Counted from the stretch's first letter, positions 1 to 5,924 are shown. The stretch: DNA of 6,834 bases from an uncultured Rhizobiaceae group bacterium (GCA_938009335.1 CALLHT010000064.1:1-6834); one strand, 5' to 3'. The notes: generated from the sequence alone by a model not told the origin. Numbers and translations: made by a program.

Positions 1-15
1 TGGGGACCTGAATTC

Positions 16-918
16 ATGAAACGGCTTTTGCAACATTTTTCAATTCTCGCAACGCTTGCGTGCGCCGCGAGTTTTGCCACTGAAAGTGACGCGAGAGATT
101 TCACATCGCCCGATATTCTGGTCCTTGGAGATTCACAGCTCACCTTTGGCTCCGGCGAAGTCTTTCTTGATTTCTTTACAGACATCAAAGCGCATTGCTC
201 GCCAACTTCGTCACAAGCACAAGATTTGAAGTCCCTAGGAGATATGTCCGTAGGCGTGTTGGGCGTTCGTGCAACATCGCTTGATTCATGGGTTGCACGA
301 AAAGGAAAGCCAAAGGGGAAAATTTGCGATGTAGACCCGACTTGGCATGTGAATGCACGCGCCTTCGGCATCATCATGGAAAAGAACAAAAAATATGTCC
401 AAATCGGCCAGCATGAGCCGTTCAAATTTTGTGAACCGAACCGCTCTCCATTCGAGGTTATGTTCCAAGAGGGATATTATGACCCCAAACTTTTTATCAT
501 GTCTTTTCTGGGAAACTCAGCGAAGCGTTGGGCCAAGGACAAAGAAGCTGCAATCTTGGATGTTAAAGAAACCATGAGACAAATTCCGCAGGACGTGCCG
601 TGCGTTTTCATGACAACTGCGCCGTCTTTCCGGAAAAAGACTGTAGATCTGCGACTGAAAGCTCAGCAGAACGTGTATGAGGCTTTCATGGAGGCAAATA
701 GCAGATGTAGTTTTGTACAGGGCCATACACCTGAAACCGTTAAAGAAAATCTGGGAAATAAACGATACTTCAGGCTTGATAAATCCGGGCGCGTAAAGGA
801 CCCGTTCCACCCGAAGCCAAACGCGGTCAAAAAATTCTTCTCTATCGAGATGGGTGATATTTGCAGCGCGATTTTCCAGCAAATCAAAGTCCCAACGCTG
901 CTAACACTGGCGCCATGA
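16..918 (+). CDS. Exported SGNH/GDSL-type hydrolase-like protein
   Basis: A 300-residue protein with an N-terminal signal peptide (KR at 2-3, hydrophobic stretch about 8-20, likely cleavage near A-S-F-A at 18-21), so it should act in the periplasm or outside. The mature part opens with V-L-G-D-S-Q at 36-41, which fits SGNH block I with S40 as the candidate nucleophile. G166-N167 may be block III, and D262-P-F-H265 near the C-terminus matches the DxxH of block V. The family hydrolyses esters or removes acetyl groups from glycans; the substrate here is unknown. The ATG is chosen because the signal peptide begins there and GGGGA lies 9 bases upstream. No in-frame stop is visible in the first 15 bases, so a longer start outside the window cannot be fully excluded. 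Fold assignment is from motifs only, and the block between S40 and G166 is not typical of well-known GDSL lipases. Confidence 0.72.
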   Translation: MKRLLQHFSILATLACAASFATESDARDFTSPDILVLGDSQLTFGSGEVFLDFFTDIKAHCSPTSSQAQDLKSLGDMSVGVLGVRATSLDSWVARKGKPKGKICDVDPTWHVNARAFGIIMEKNKKYVQIGQHEPFKFCEPNRSPFEVMFQEGYYDPKLFIMSFLGNSAKRWAKDKEAAILDVKETMRQIPQDVPCVFMTTAPSFRKKTVDLRLKAQQNVYEAFMEANSRCSFVQGHTPETVKENLGNKRYFRLDKSGRVKDPFHPKPNAVKKFFSIEMGDICSAIFQQIKVPTLLTLAP

Positions 919-919
919 A

Positions 920-940
920 GCGTTAACGCAATTGTTAGCG
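920..940. repeat. Palindrome and hairpin after the SGNH gene
   Basis: GCGTTAACGC at 920-929 is a perfect 10 bp palindrome starting two bases after the stop codon. CGTTAACG at 921-928 can also fold back on TGTTAGCG at 933-940 (8 pairs including G-T wobbles, 4-base loop). No T-run follows, so it is not a canonical rho-independent terminator; it may be an mRNA 3' end stabiliser or chance. Confidence 0.3.
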
Positions 941-1012
941 AAAATGTTTGGAAGCTTTCTCACAAGTAACCTAAGTCTTTGTCGCTGGGCACATTATCAA
1001 GGGATAGAAATT

Positions 1013-1480
1013 ATGATCGTCGATAGAAGACAAGTTCTCATTACAGGTGCTGCAGCATTTGCGGCGCTCGCTCTGGCTCCAACTACAGCACTCGCGAATA
1101 GATTGACCTTCAAACTGAGGGGCGTGGCAATTCGTGGCTATGATCCGGTGGCTTATTTTAAAGTCGGGAAGCCTCAAAAAGGCAACAAACAGTTCCAAAC
1201 CAAGTGGAACGGAGCGACTTGGTATTTTGCATCTCAGGAAAACCTTGACGATTTCAATTCTTCGCCAGAAAAGTTCGCACCTCAATACGGGGGATATTGC
1301 TCATGGGCAGTAGCGAATGGCTATACCGCATCAACAATTCCAGAAGCCTGGGATATCAAAAATGGAAAGCTTTACCTGAATTATGACCTTTCCATCCGCA
1401 AAAGATGGCGAACAAACGTCTCGGGCCATATCAAGCAGGGCGATAGAAATTGGCCGAAACTTCGCAAAAGCTTGGTATAA
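1013..1480 (+). CDS. Tat-exported YHS domain-containing protein
   Basis: A 155-residue protein. The N-terminus D-R-R-Q-V-L-I at 4-10, followed by an Ala-rich hydrophobic stretch and A-L-A at 26-28, is a twin-arginine-type signal, so export of a folded, perhaps metal-carrying protein is likely. The mature part is one YHS domain: G-Y-D-P-V-A-Y-F at 42-49, W70-Y-F, F81 with P-E-K at 85-87, Y-G-G-Y-C-S-W-A at 92-99 with the single conserved Cys96, and G-K-L-Y-L-N-Y at 118-124. YHS domains are thought to bind metal; this stand-alone exported form has no firmly established function. The start at 1013 is chosen because AAGGGA lies 8 bases upstream and the signal peptide starts there. A TTG 27 codons earlier would bury the signal. 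The gene runs into the convergent PhyH-type gene with only 9 bp between stops and no clear terminator. Confidence 0.85.
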   Translation: MIVDRRQVLITGAAAFAALALAPTTALANRLTFKLRGVAIRGYDPVAYFKVGKPQKGNKQFQTKWNGATWYFASQENLDDFNSSPEKFAPQYGGYCSWAVANGYTASTIPEAWDIKNGKLYLNYDLSIRKRWRTNVSGHIKQGDRNWPKLRKSLV

Positions 1481-1489
1481 GTTTTCGAT

Positions 1490-2350
1490 CTATCCCGCCT
1501 CTTGTTGAGCAAAGAATGAGGTGTCTTTCGGCACCTCCGGTAACTCCATCTCGTAAGAGGTACACCTTACCCGGCCGGAAACTTCCCCTCGGACCAATTC
1601 ATGCGTGAGTTTACTCGGCAGCGCGTTTGGACTGAGTTCAATCGCGTCTTCCGCATAGTAGGTGGTGATGTAGAGCGTTCTTGGACTGTCTGAGAGGTTC
1701 GGTGCGGAACCGTGTAACAGGCTTGAATGCATCAGGCAGACAGACCCTGCCTTGCCAGTGCATTTTACGATTTTGTCTTTGTGTGCTTCAAATACTTCAT
1801 CTGCAACGGCGCCGGTGAACTTCCCATTATGCCAAAGCGAATAAAGCGGACCTTTGTGAGACCCGGGAACCACTTCCAGTGGGCCATTTTCTAAAGTCAC
1901 ATCATCCACAAACAACAGGCAGGTAATCAGATCATCATTGGTCATCGGTTGAAACGTGAAGTCCTGATGAAATTTCACCTTAGTTGCCGTGCCGGGAAGT
2001 TTGGAATTGACCTTTCCATGGTGAAATCTGATCGAAGGCCCAATCAACTCAGCACAGATATCAACCGTGCGTGCGTTGCGCATGACATTGGCATAGACAT
2101 CGGAAACTTCTTCTGGCGATTGCACCCGGCGCAATCCCGGTGTTTCGGCCGAATGACCCGGCTGCAGATCAAACCGCGCCCGGCCGTCTAATGTTTCACC
2201 GTAGTCATCAGCGTGTTTTCGGCTTTCTTCTACCCATTCCTCAAAGGTTGAACGAAGCGCTGATAATTGTTCGGGCGTAACCGCATCCTCAACCACCAAC
2301 ACACCATCACGCCAAAACTGATCTTTTTGTTCTTGAGTAAGTTCGGCCAT
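1490..2350 (-). CDS. Phytanoyl-CoA dioxygenase (PhyH) family oxygenase
   Basis: A 286-residue cytosolic protein of the PhyH family, non-heme Fe(II)/2-oxoglutarate-dependent oxygenases. With the start used here, the iron-binding triad is visible as H128-Q-D130 and H213 (in L-L-H-G-S-A-P-N), and R224 in S-P-R-T is the expected 2-oxoglutarate-binding arginine. The family stretch E-N-G-P-L-E-V-V-P-G-S-H lies at 154-165. Members hydroxylate very diverse substrates, from phytanoyl-CoA to ectoine, and the sequence does not show which applies here; no ectoine or lipid-pathway genes are adjacent. The ATG at 2350 is chosen because GGGAGG sits 7 bases before it. An in-frame TTG at 2365 would lie on that ribosome site. 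It is the last gene of a probable three-gene minus-strand unit, 40 bp after the rluA stop, and its 3' end faces the YHS gene. Confidence 0.88.
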   Translation of the reverse strand: MAELTQEQKDQFWRDGVLVVEDAVTPEQLSALRSTFEEWVEESRKHADDYGETLDGRARFDLQPGHSAETPGLRRVQSPEEVSDVYANVMRNARTVDICAELIGPSIRFHHGKVNSKLPGTATKVKFHQDFTFQPMTNDDLITCLLFVDDVTLENGPLEVVPGSHKGPLYSLWHNGKFTGAVADEVFEAHKDKIVKCTGKAGSVCLMHSSLLHGSAPNLSDSPRTLYITTYYAEDAIELSPNALPSKLTHELVRGEVSGRVRCTSYEMELPEVPKDTSFFAQQEAG

Positions 2351-2357
2351 TGCATTT

Positions 2358-2363
2358 CCTCCC
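2358..2363 (-). promoter_or_regulatory. Strong ribosome binding site of the PhyH-type gene
   Basis: GGGAGG on the minus strand, 7 bases before the ATG at 2350. It decides the start against the in-frame TTG at 2365, which would overlap the site. Confidence 0.75.
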
Positions 2364-2390
2364 AAAAAGCAAAAGCAAAATAACGCAATA

Positions 2391-3089
2391 TTAAAACGGA
2401 CAAAGGTCTGAAAACGTCACCCGCTCATTGGTTGACGGATGAAAAATTTCGAGTGTTTCAGCATGCAGCTTTAGGCGATTTGCTTGTGCTGATTGCGGCG
2501 CGTAGAACTCGTCACCAATAATTGGATGCCCCAGCCATTGCATATGAACGCGCAGCTGATGCGAGCGTCCTGTAATTGGCTTCAATTCCATGAGTGTAGA
2601 ATTCTCGCCACGCTCCAGCGCCCGCCATTGGGTAACGGCTTCTCGGCCCAAACAATTGTCGATCATCTGTTTCGGTCGATTATACCAATCTGTACGCAAT
2701 GCCTGATCAATGGTGCCTTCATCTTCTGTCACTACACCGGATACAATGGCCTTATAGGTTTTTGACGTTTTTCGTTTTTCAAACTGAATGCCAAGCCTGC
2801 GGTGGCTTTCAGGATTAAGCGCCATCAGGAAAACACCCGACGTTGGGCGATCCAGCCTATGAACAGTGGTTGCAGTGGGAAACTCTGCCTGCGCACGAGC
2901 TTCCATACAATCTTGCAAATCTTCCCGATTTCCCGGCACGCTCAACAAGCCAGCAGGCTTTGATAGAACCAGAATGTCATCGTCAACATGAAGGATGTTA
3001 AGACCACAATCCACAGGTGGTTGATAGATGAGTTCCGGCGGCGGTGAATTGCCGCTTTGCGCCAGCGGGCCATGCACGCCTTTACGCAT
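2391..3089 (-). CDS. rluA: RluA-type 23S rRNA/tRNA pseudouridine synthase
   Basis: A 232-residue pseudouridine synthase. It has the family signature V-H-R-L-D-R-P-T-S-G at 76-85 with D80 as catalytic aspartate, the N-terminal L-S-K-P-A-G-L-L-S-V-P-G at 42-53, T-D-W-Y-N-R-P-K-Q near 133-141, and P-I-T-G-R-S-H-Q-L-R-V-H at 171-182. The last three blocks and the absence of an N-terminal S4 domain match E. coli RluA (219 aa), which modifies U746 of 23S rRNA and U32 of several tRNAs, more closely than RluC or RluD. Exact specificity is inferred. The first roughly 30 residues, rich in Pro and Gly, are extra relative to the core. The start codon overlaps the stop of the upstream hydrolase gene by one base (TAATG) with no good ribosome site, which suggests translational coupling. 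The PhyH-type gene follows after 40 bp. Confidence 0.88.
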   Translation of the reverse strand: MRKGVHGPLAQSGNSPPPELIYQPPVDCGLNILHVDDDILVLSKPAGLLSVPGNREDLQDCMEARAQAEFPTATTVHRLDRPTSGVFLMALNPESHRRLGIQFEKRKTSKTYKAIVSGVVTEDEGTIDQALRTDWYNRPKQMIDNCLGREAVTQWRALERGENSTLMELKPITGRSHQLRVHMQWLGHPIIGDEFYAPQSAQANRLKLHAETLEIFHPSTNERVTFSDLCPF

Positions 3090-3859
3090 TAGGCAACCAG
3101 CGTCTCAACGGTTCGCAGCAGAAGAGCAATGTCTTCATCACGGGAAAGACGATGATCACCATCCTTAATCAGCGTCATGGAAACTTCTTCATTGGGGAGA
3201 AACGTGATCAGTTTCATAGCATGTTCATAAGGCACATCCGGGTCTTGCATTCCTTGCAGAATATGAACCGGGCAGCCGGTTTCAATCATTCCTGTCATGA
3301 CGCGGTTTTCGTCGCCATCATCAAACAGCGCTTTGGTGAAGATATTCGGCTCAGGAGAATATTCTGATGGCTCTTCCATGAAGCCACGTGTTTCAAGTTG
3401 CGCTATTTGGTCGTCAGACAATTCCGGCTTCATAAGTTCGTGCGTAAAGTCAGGGGCGGGCGCCAATAAAAGCAAAGCTTTCAAACGATGGCTTTCGCCA
3501 CGCTTTGCCAGTTCCTGTACCACGCGCAGCGCAACCCACCCTCCCATGGACGACCCGACCAAAACATGATTACCGTCTGCACAGAACTGGTCAAACACCG
3601 CGAGGCTTTCTTCCAGCCAGCGGGAGATCGTACCGTCCATGAAGTCACCGCCAGATTCGCCATGGCCGGAATAGTCATGCCGGCAGCAGGCATGTCCGTT
3701 TTCGCTTGCCCACGTATCCAGCGCTTCAGCCTTGGTGCCCAGCATGTCTGATCGATATCCTCCGAGCCAAACGACCCCGGGCGCTTTTCCATCGCGATGA
3801 CGCACCGCAATTTCACGTGCTGCAGCACCTTCTCCAACCTTGATCATCTGCGGATTCAT
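3089..3859 (-). CDS. ABHD10-like alpha/beta hydrolase
   Basis: A 256-residue alpha/beta hydrolase. The nucleophile elbow is G102-S-S-M-G106 with S104. D206 in Q-G-M-Q-D-P-D-V-P is the likely acid and H236 in D-G-D-H-R-L-S the likely base. The stretch G-Y-R-S-D-M-L-G-T-K at 34-43 and R60-H-D-Y-S-G-H-G-E-S at 60-69 resemble mitochondrial ABHD10, an acyl-protein thioesterase and esterase, and its alphaproteobacterial relatives. A thioesterase or esterase role is an inference; the natural substrate is unknown. No signal peptide is present, so it should be cytosolic. The ATG at 3859 has AAGGA about 10 bases upstream. It is the first gene of the probable hydrolase-rluA-PhyH unit and is divergent from infC, with 170 bp between the two starts. 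Confidence 0.88.
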   Translation of the reverse strand: MNPQMIKVGEGAAAREIAVRHRDGKAPGVVWLGGYRSDMLGTKAEALDTWASENGHACCRHDYSGHGESGGDFMDGTISRWLEESLAVFDQFCADGNHVLVGSSMGGWVALRVVQELAKRGESHRLKALLLLAPAPDFTHELMKPELSDDQIAQLETRGFMEEPSEYSPEPNIFTKALFDDGDENRVMTGMIETGCPVHILQGMQDPDVPYEHAMKLITFLPNEEVSMTLIKDGDHRLSRDEDIALLLRTVETLVA

Positions 3860-4013
3860 ACTCTTTTATCCTTGCGCTAGACCTGTAACGCGTGAATACA
3901 CGTTTTTACATGATTTTTGATTCCGCTTATGCTATGGGAACCCTTGTTTTCACGGAGTTTTAAGTCAATCTGTGAAACACACAATCATTATTTCGATTGC
4001 GAACATCAACATT

Positions 4014-4032
4014 AGAGGAGCTTTTAGCCATT
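4014..4032 (+). promoter_or_regulatory. infC ribosome binding site and rare ATT start codon
   Basis: AGAGGAG at 4014-4020 is a strong Shine-Dalgarno match and lies 9 bases before ATT at 4030-4032. No ATG or GTG in this frame offers a sensible alternative: the upstream TTG at 3997 has no ribosome site, and its reading frame would translate the Shine-Dalgarno itself. Translation from ATT gives M-R-R-P-H-R-A, the usual start of rhizobial IF3. E. coli infC also starts at AUU, and IF3 there represses its own synthesis by discriminating against that codon. Confidence 0.8.
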
Positions 4033-4569
4033 CGCAGACCACACAGGGCACAGGCCCAGAAAAAGGAAGGCCCACGCGCCAACGAGGAAATCAACGTTTC
4101 AGAAGTTCAGCTTATTGATGCCGAGGGGGAAAACCATGGCACCGTGAGCATCGAAAGAGCCAGAGACATCGCAGCCGAACAAGGCTTGGACCTCGTCGAA
4201 ATTTCTCCAAACAACAATCCGCCCATTTGTAAGATTCTGGACTTCGGTAAATATAAATACCAGTCTCAGAAGAAGGCCGCTGAAGCGCGCAAAAAGCAAA
4301 AGACGCAGGATGTTAAAGAAATCAAAATGCGTCCGAACATCGACACACATGATTATGATGTAAAAATGCGAGCGGTTGAAAAGTTCCTTGGCGAAGGCGA
4401 CAAGGTGAAGGTCACCCTTCGATTCCGCGGTCGTGAAATGGCCCACCAGGAGCTTGGGATGCAGCTTTTGCTGAAAGTGAAAGAGCAAATTGCCGAGATC
4501 GCGAAGGTGGAAGCAGAGCCTAAACTGGAAGGCCGCCAGATGATGATGGTCGTCGCGCCGATTAAGTAA
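4030..4569 (+). CDS. infC: Translation initiation factor IF-3 (AUU start)
   Basis: IF3 binds the 30S subunit, prevents premature 50S joining and checks the start codon and initiator tRNA. From the ATT start the protein is 179 residues, matching the usual length of about 180. The N-domain covers about 14-80 and contains the IF3 signature K68-I-L-D-F-G-K-Y-K-Y-Q-S-Q-K-K82. A charged linker follows (about 82-96, rich in K, A and Q), then the C-domain (about 97-179) with R-P-N-I-D-T-H-D-Y and the conserved F-R-G-R-E-M. A start at TTG 3997 would add 11 residues not expected for the family. The gene is divergent from the hydrolase gene. Two weak sigma-70-like pairs upstream (CATGAT 3909/CTATGG 3932 and CTTGTT 3943/CAATCT 3966, each N17) are possible promoters, but neither is convincing. 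A terminator directly follows, so infC is not co-transcribed with rpmI-rplT here. Confidence 0.96.
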   Translation: MRRPHRAQAQKKEGPRANEEINVSEVQLIDAEGENHGTVSIERARDIAAEQGLDLVEISPNNNPPICKILDFGKYKYQSQKKAAEARKKQKTQDVKEIKMRPNIDTHDYDVKMRAVEKFLGEGDKVKVTLRFRGREMAHQELGMQLLLKVKEQIAEIAKVEAEPKLEGRQMMMVVAPIK

Positions 4570-4594
4570 GAAGTTGCTTTAAGTTTGATGGATC

Positions 4595-4621
4595 GAGAGC
4601 CGGGCTTATGTCCGGCTTTTT
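4595..4621 (+). terminator. Rho-independent terminator of infC
   Basis: AGCCGG (4598-4603) pairs with CCGGCT (4612-4617) around an 8-base loop, and the stem can extend outward with A-T and G-T pairs into the T-run (TTTTT, 4617-4621). It starts 26 bases after the infC stop. On the minus strand the hairpin has no T-run, so it is a poor terminator for the lipoprotein gene. Confidence 0.85.
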
Positions 4622-4646
4622 GATTTTCAAGTAAAATAAAGCCAAA

Positions 4647-5078
4647 TCAATCAAATATTACCGACGGATTAAATGTTATTTCGTTGTGAGCCCATAGTTC
4701 GTATTGGTCTTTTGGTAAAAAATCGTAAGGTGCACATCTTAATATATATCGCAAGAATTCACGGGTGAACTCATGTCGCTCATATTCCGTTCCGCCGAAT
4801 GCTGAACCAATTGGGCCTCCGGTGTGCTGCAATTTCGATGTGCGTGTAGTAAATTCTTGTAAGCTACCATCCAAATTCAAGCGGAATATCACTCTTACAC
4901 GCAGGTCTCTGCTTATTTTTTGGTTCTCTATACCTGTAGCACATTGTTTAACATGTGAGATGATTTGTTCTCTTAATAACGTCTTCTGCAATTCAGAATT
5001 TTTGATCGGTGAATTATTGTTCTGAACACATCCAGAAAATAGCAGCGTCACCAGCACAAAAAAAATACTTCTGTTCAT
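4647..5078 (-). CDS. Putative lipoprotein with TolA/TonB C-terminal-like domain
   Basis: A 143-residue protein. Its N-terminus (N-R-S, then a hydrophobic run) ends in the lipobox L-F-S-G-C with C17 as the lipidated cysteine, so it should be membrane-anchored and face the periplasm. Residues about 34-143 resemble the TolA/TonB-type C-terminal domain of alphaproteobacteria: a helix ending in Q-C46, V-R-V-I-F-R-L-N-L-D-G-S at 61-72, then R-C115-A-P-Y, Y126-E-L-W and F-N-P at 136-138. C46 and C115 could form a disulfide. In TolA this domain sits behind a transmembrane helix and a long stalk; here it follows a lipid anchor directly and no tol genes are near. The ribosome site is weak. GC content is about 40% by eye, lower than the flanking ribosomal genes, and the gene sits with higBA in an infC-rpmI insertion, which suggests acquisition. 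Domain identity is from motif resemblance only. Confidence 0.7.
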   Translation of the reverse strand: MNRSIFFVLVTLLFSGCVQNNNSPIKNSELQKTLLREQIISHVKQCATGIENQKISRDLRVRVIFRLNLDGSLQEFTTRTSKLQHTGGPIGSAFGGTEYERHEFTREFLRYILRCAPYDFLPKDQYELWAHNEITFNPSVIFD

Positions 5079-5182
5079 GTTTGGATTTCATTTCTTACAT
5101 GCTACATAAAATTCACACGATCATACAAGGCTGTGGGCTACGGGCGAACCATATGTATTTCCATTCTTGCAATTTTGGAACA

Positions 5183-5500
5183 TCAAACCAACTCGGCCTG
5201 ATCTCCTGTTAGTGTGATATCTGCTTTGGTCGGCAGTTTGCGGATGAGTTCACCCGTTTCCCTGTCGGCTGTTGCAAGCTCAAACTGCGCTTGAAGATTA
5301 AGCCAGAACTCAGGATCGACGCCAAACCAGTGACCAAAGCGCAAAGCTGTATCGCCCGTTATGGATCGCTTGCCAGATATAATCTGGCTTACGCGATTAG
5401 GCGGCACATCGATCTGACGCGCAAACTCCGTCGGCGTAATCGCAAATTCCTCAAGCTCGTCCTTCAGGATCAAGCCCGGATGTACAATACGTTTAAACAC
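5183..5500 (-). CDS. higA: HigA-family antitoxin (XRE/HTH)
   Basis: The 105-residue antitoxin of a HigBA-type pair. It begins I-V-H-P-G-L-I-L-K-D-E-L at 5-16, the typical HigA/VapI N-terminus. A helix-turn-helix at about 21-48 includes E-F-A-R-Q-I at 25-30 and N-R-V-S-Q-I-I-S-G-K at 35-44. Then come D-T-A-L-R-F and the conserved P-E-F-W-L-N-L-Q at 63-70. It should neutralise the HigB toxin and repress the operon through its HTH. The start is the GTG at 5500, because AAAGGAGGA lies just before it (5513-5505) and HigA proteins normally begin at this point. The frame stays open upstream to 5689, but only across the toxin gene. The ribosome site lies in the 13-base gap after the toxin stop, so translation of the two is probably linked. 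The AT-rich lipoprotein gene follows after 104 bp. Confidence 0.9.
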   Translation of the reverse strand: MFKRIVHPGLILKDELEEFAITPTEFARQIDVPPNRVSQIISGKRSITGDTALRFGHWFGVDPEFWLNLQAQFELATADRETGELIRKLPTKADITLTGDQAELV

Positions 5501-5504
5501 TGAG

Positions 5505-5513
5505 TCCTCCTTT
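5505..5513 (-). promoter_or_regulatory. Near-perfect ribosome binding site deciding the higA GTG start
   Basis: On the minus strand AAAGGAGGA ends 4 bases before the GTG at 5500. Its strength contrasts with the poor site before the toxin gene, which would favour antitoxin over toxin synthesis. Confidence 0.8.
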
Positions 5514-5798
5514 CTAATGGTAATCCACGATTTCAACATTGGATGGCCCTGTATCTCCATCAGGCCATTCAAAGCAGATGCGCCATTGATGGTTGATGCG
5601 AATGGAAAATTTTCCAGCCCTATCACCACGCAAAGCCTCAAGCCTGTTGCTCGGCAAGGCGCGAAGCGTTTCCAGTGAAGGGGCAGCATTCAAGATCGCT
5701 AAACGACGCTCTGCCTGCGCTTCAAACCCTGAAAACGCTTTGACAAATTCACCTCGCGCAAAAGCTTCTGTCTTCTTATCGCGAAAATTCAATATCAT
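5514..5798 (-). CDS. higB: HigB-family (RelE superfamily) mRNA interferase toxin
   Basis: A 94-residue toxin of the RelE/HigB superfamily, whose members cut mRNA on the ribosome. It has F-R-D-K at 5-8, the block N51-R-L-E-A-L-R-G-D-R60, then F-S-I-R-I-N and Q-W-R-I-C-F to about residue 76, and the terminal V88-E-I-V-D-Y-H94. Y93-H94 align with the catalytic Tyr-His at the end of Proteus HigB. The Proteus His54 and Lys57 positions are Glu54 and Arg57 here, as in the subfamily with the N-R-L-E-A-L-x-G-D-R block. The gene is first in the operon, toxin before antitoxin as usual for higBA. The ATG at 5798 has no clear Shine-Dalgarno and lies only a few bases after the predicted transcription start, so toxin translation may be weak. 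It looks full length and intact. Confidence 0.92.
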   Translation of the reverse strand: MILNFRDKKTEAFARGEFVKAFSGFEAQAERRLAILNAAPSLETLRALPSNRLEALRGDRAGKFSIRINHQWRICFEWPDGDTGPSNVEIVDYH

Positions 5799-5807
5799 TG
5801 GCTTTGG

Positions 5808-5837
5808 ATATTATGGATCTTGACGATGTACGTCAAG
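5808..5837 (-). promoter_or_regulatory. higBA promoter with inverted-repeat operator
   Basis: On the minus strand CTTGAC (5837-5832, or TTGACG 5836-5831) is a -35 element and CATAAT (5815-5810), or TAATAT two bases further on, a -10 element, with 15 to 17 bases between. A perfect inverted repeat CTTGACG-ATGTA-CGTCAAG (5819-5837) covers the -35 and most of the spacer. This is the expected place for a HigA dimer to block transcription. Predicted transcription would start only about 3 to 5 bases before the toxin ATG. Confidence 0.7.
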
Positions 5838-5895
5838 CGTATTTTTTGTTCTGCTGCACCTATCAAATCATGCGACCAAAAACAGCCCAAAATCC

Positions 5896-5924
5896 CTTGC
5901 AAAAAGAATCGTTTGAGCGTATAT
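5896..5924 (+). promoter_or_regulatory. Candidate sigma-70-type promoter of rpmI-rplT
   Basis: CTTGCA (5896-5901) and GTATAT (5919-5924) are separated by 17 bases, which matches 9 of 12 positions of the CTTGAC-N17-CTATAT pattern known from Sinorhizobium. Transcription would start near 5931, giving a leader of about 110 bases before rpmI. An own promoter is needed because infC ends at a terminator and the genes in between run the other way. Confidence 0.55.

Noticed and set aside
13..16. Lipobox reading of the SGNH protein's signal peptide around C16
   Set aside because: The residues before the Cys (T-L-A) do not fit the lipobox consensus; a standard signal peptidase I site further on fits better.
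923..938. Possible CtrA site (TTAA ... TTAG) after the SGNH gene
   Set aside because: The half-sites are 8 rather than 7 bases apart and the second is TTAG; the segment is better described as a palindrome/hairpin.
932..1012. N-terminal extension of the YHS protein from TTG at 932
   Set aside because: It would place 27 residues before the Tat signal, and a good ribosome site (AAGGGA) serves the ATG at 1013.
3481..3837. A 118-codon open frame inside the ABHD10-like hydrolase gene, same strand
   Set aside because: It is in another frame of a gene with a full catalytic triad and has no recognisable motif.
3891..3907. Hairpin CGTG-AATA-CACG followed by TTTTT upstream of infC
   Set aside because: Only four firm base pairs; too weak to call a terminator, and it probably lies upstream of the infC transcript.
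4614..4643. Second hairpin GGCTTT...AAAGCC with an inner ATTTT/AAAAT stem after infC, also readable downstream of the lipoprotein gene
   Set aside because: On the plus strand it lies past the infC terminator's T-run; on the minus strand no T-run follows. A regulatory role is not supported.
5501..5689. Upstream extension of the higA frame to 5689
   Set aside because: It overlaps higB out of frame, while the GTG at 5500 has a near-perfect ribosome site and the typical HigA N-terminus follows it.
4641..5875. Similar strings (TCAAAT-containing) near both ends of the infC-rpmI insertion as possible target-site duplications
   Set aside because: Only about six bases are shared, which is expected by chance in AT-rich DNA.
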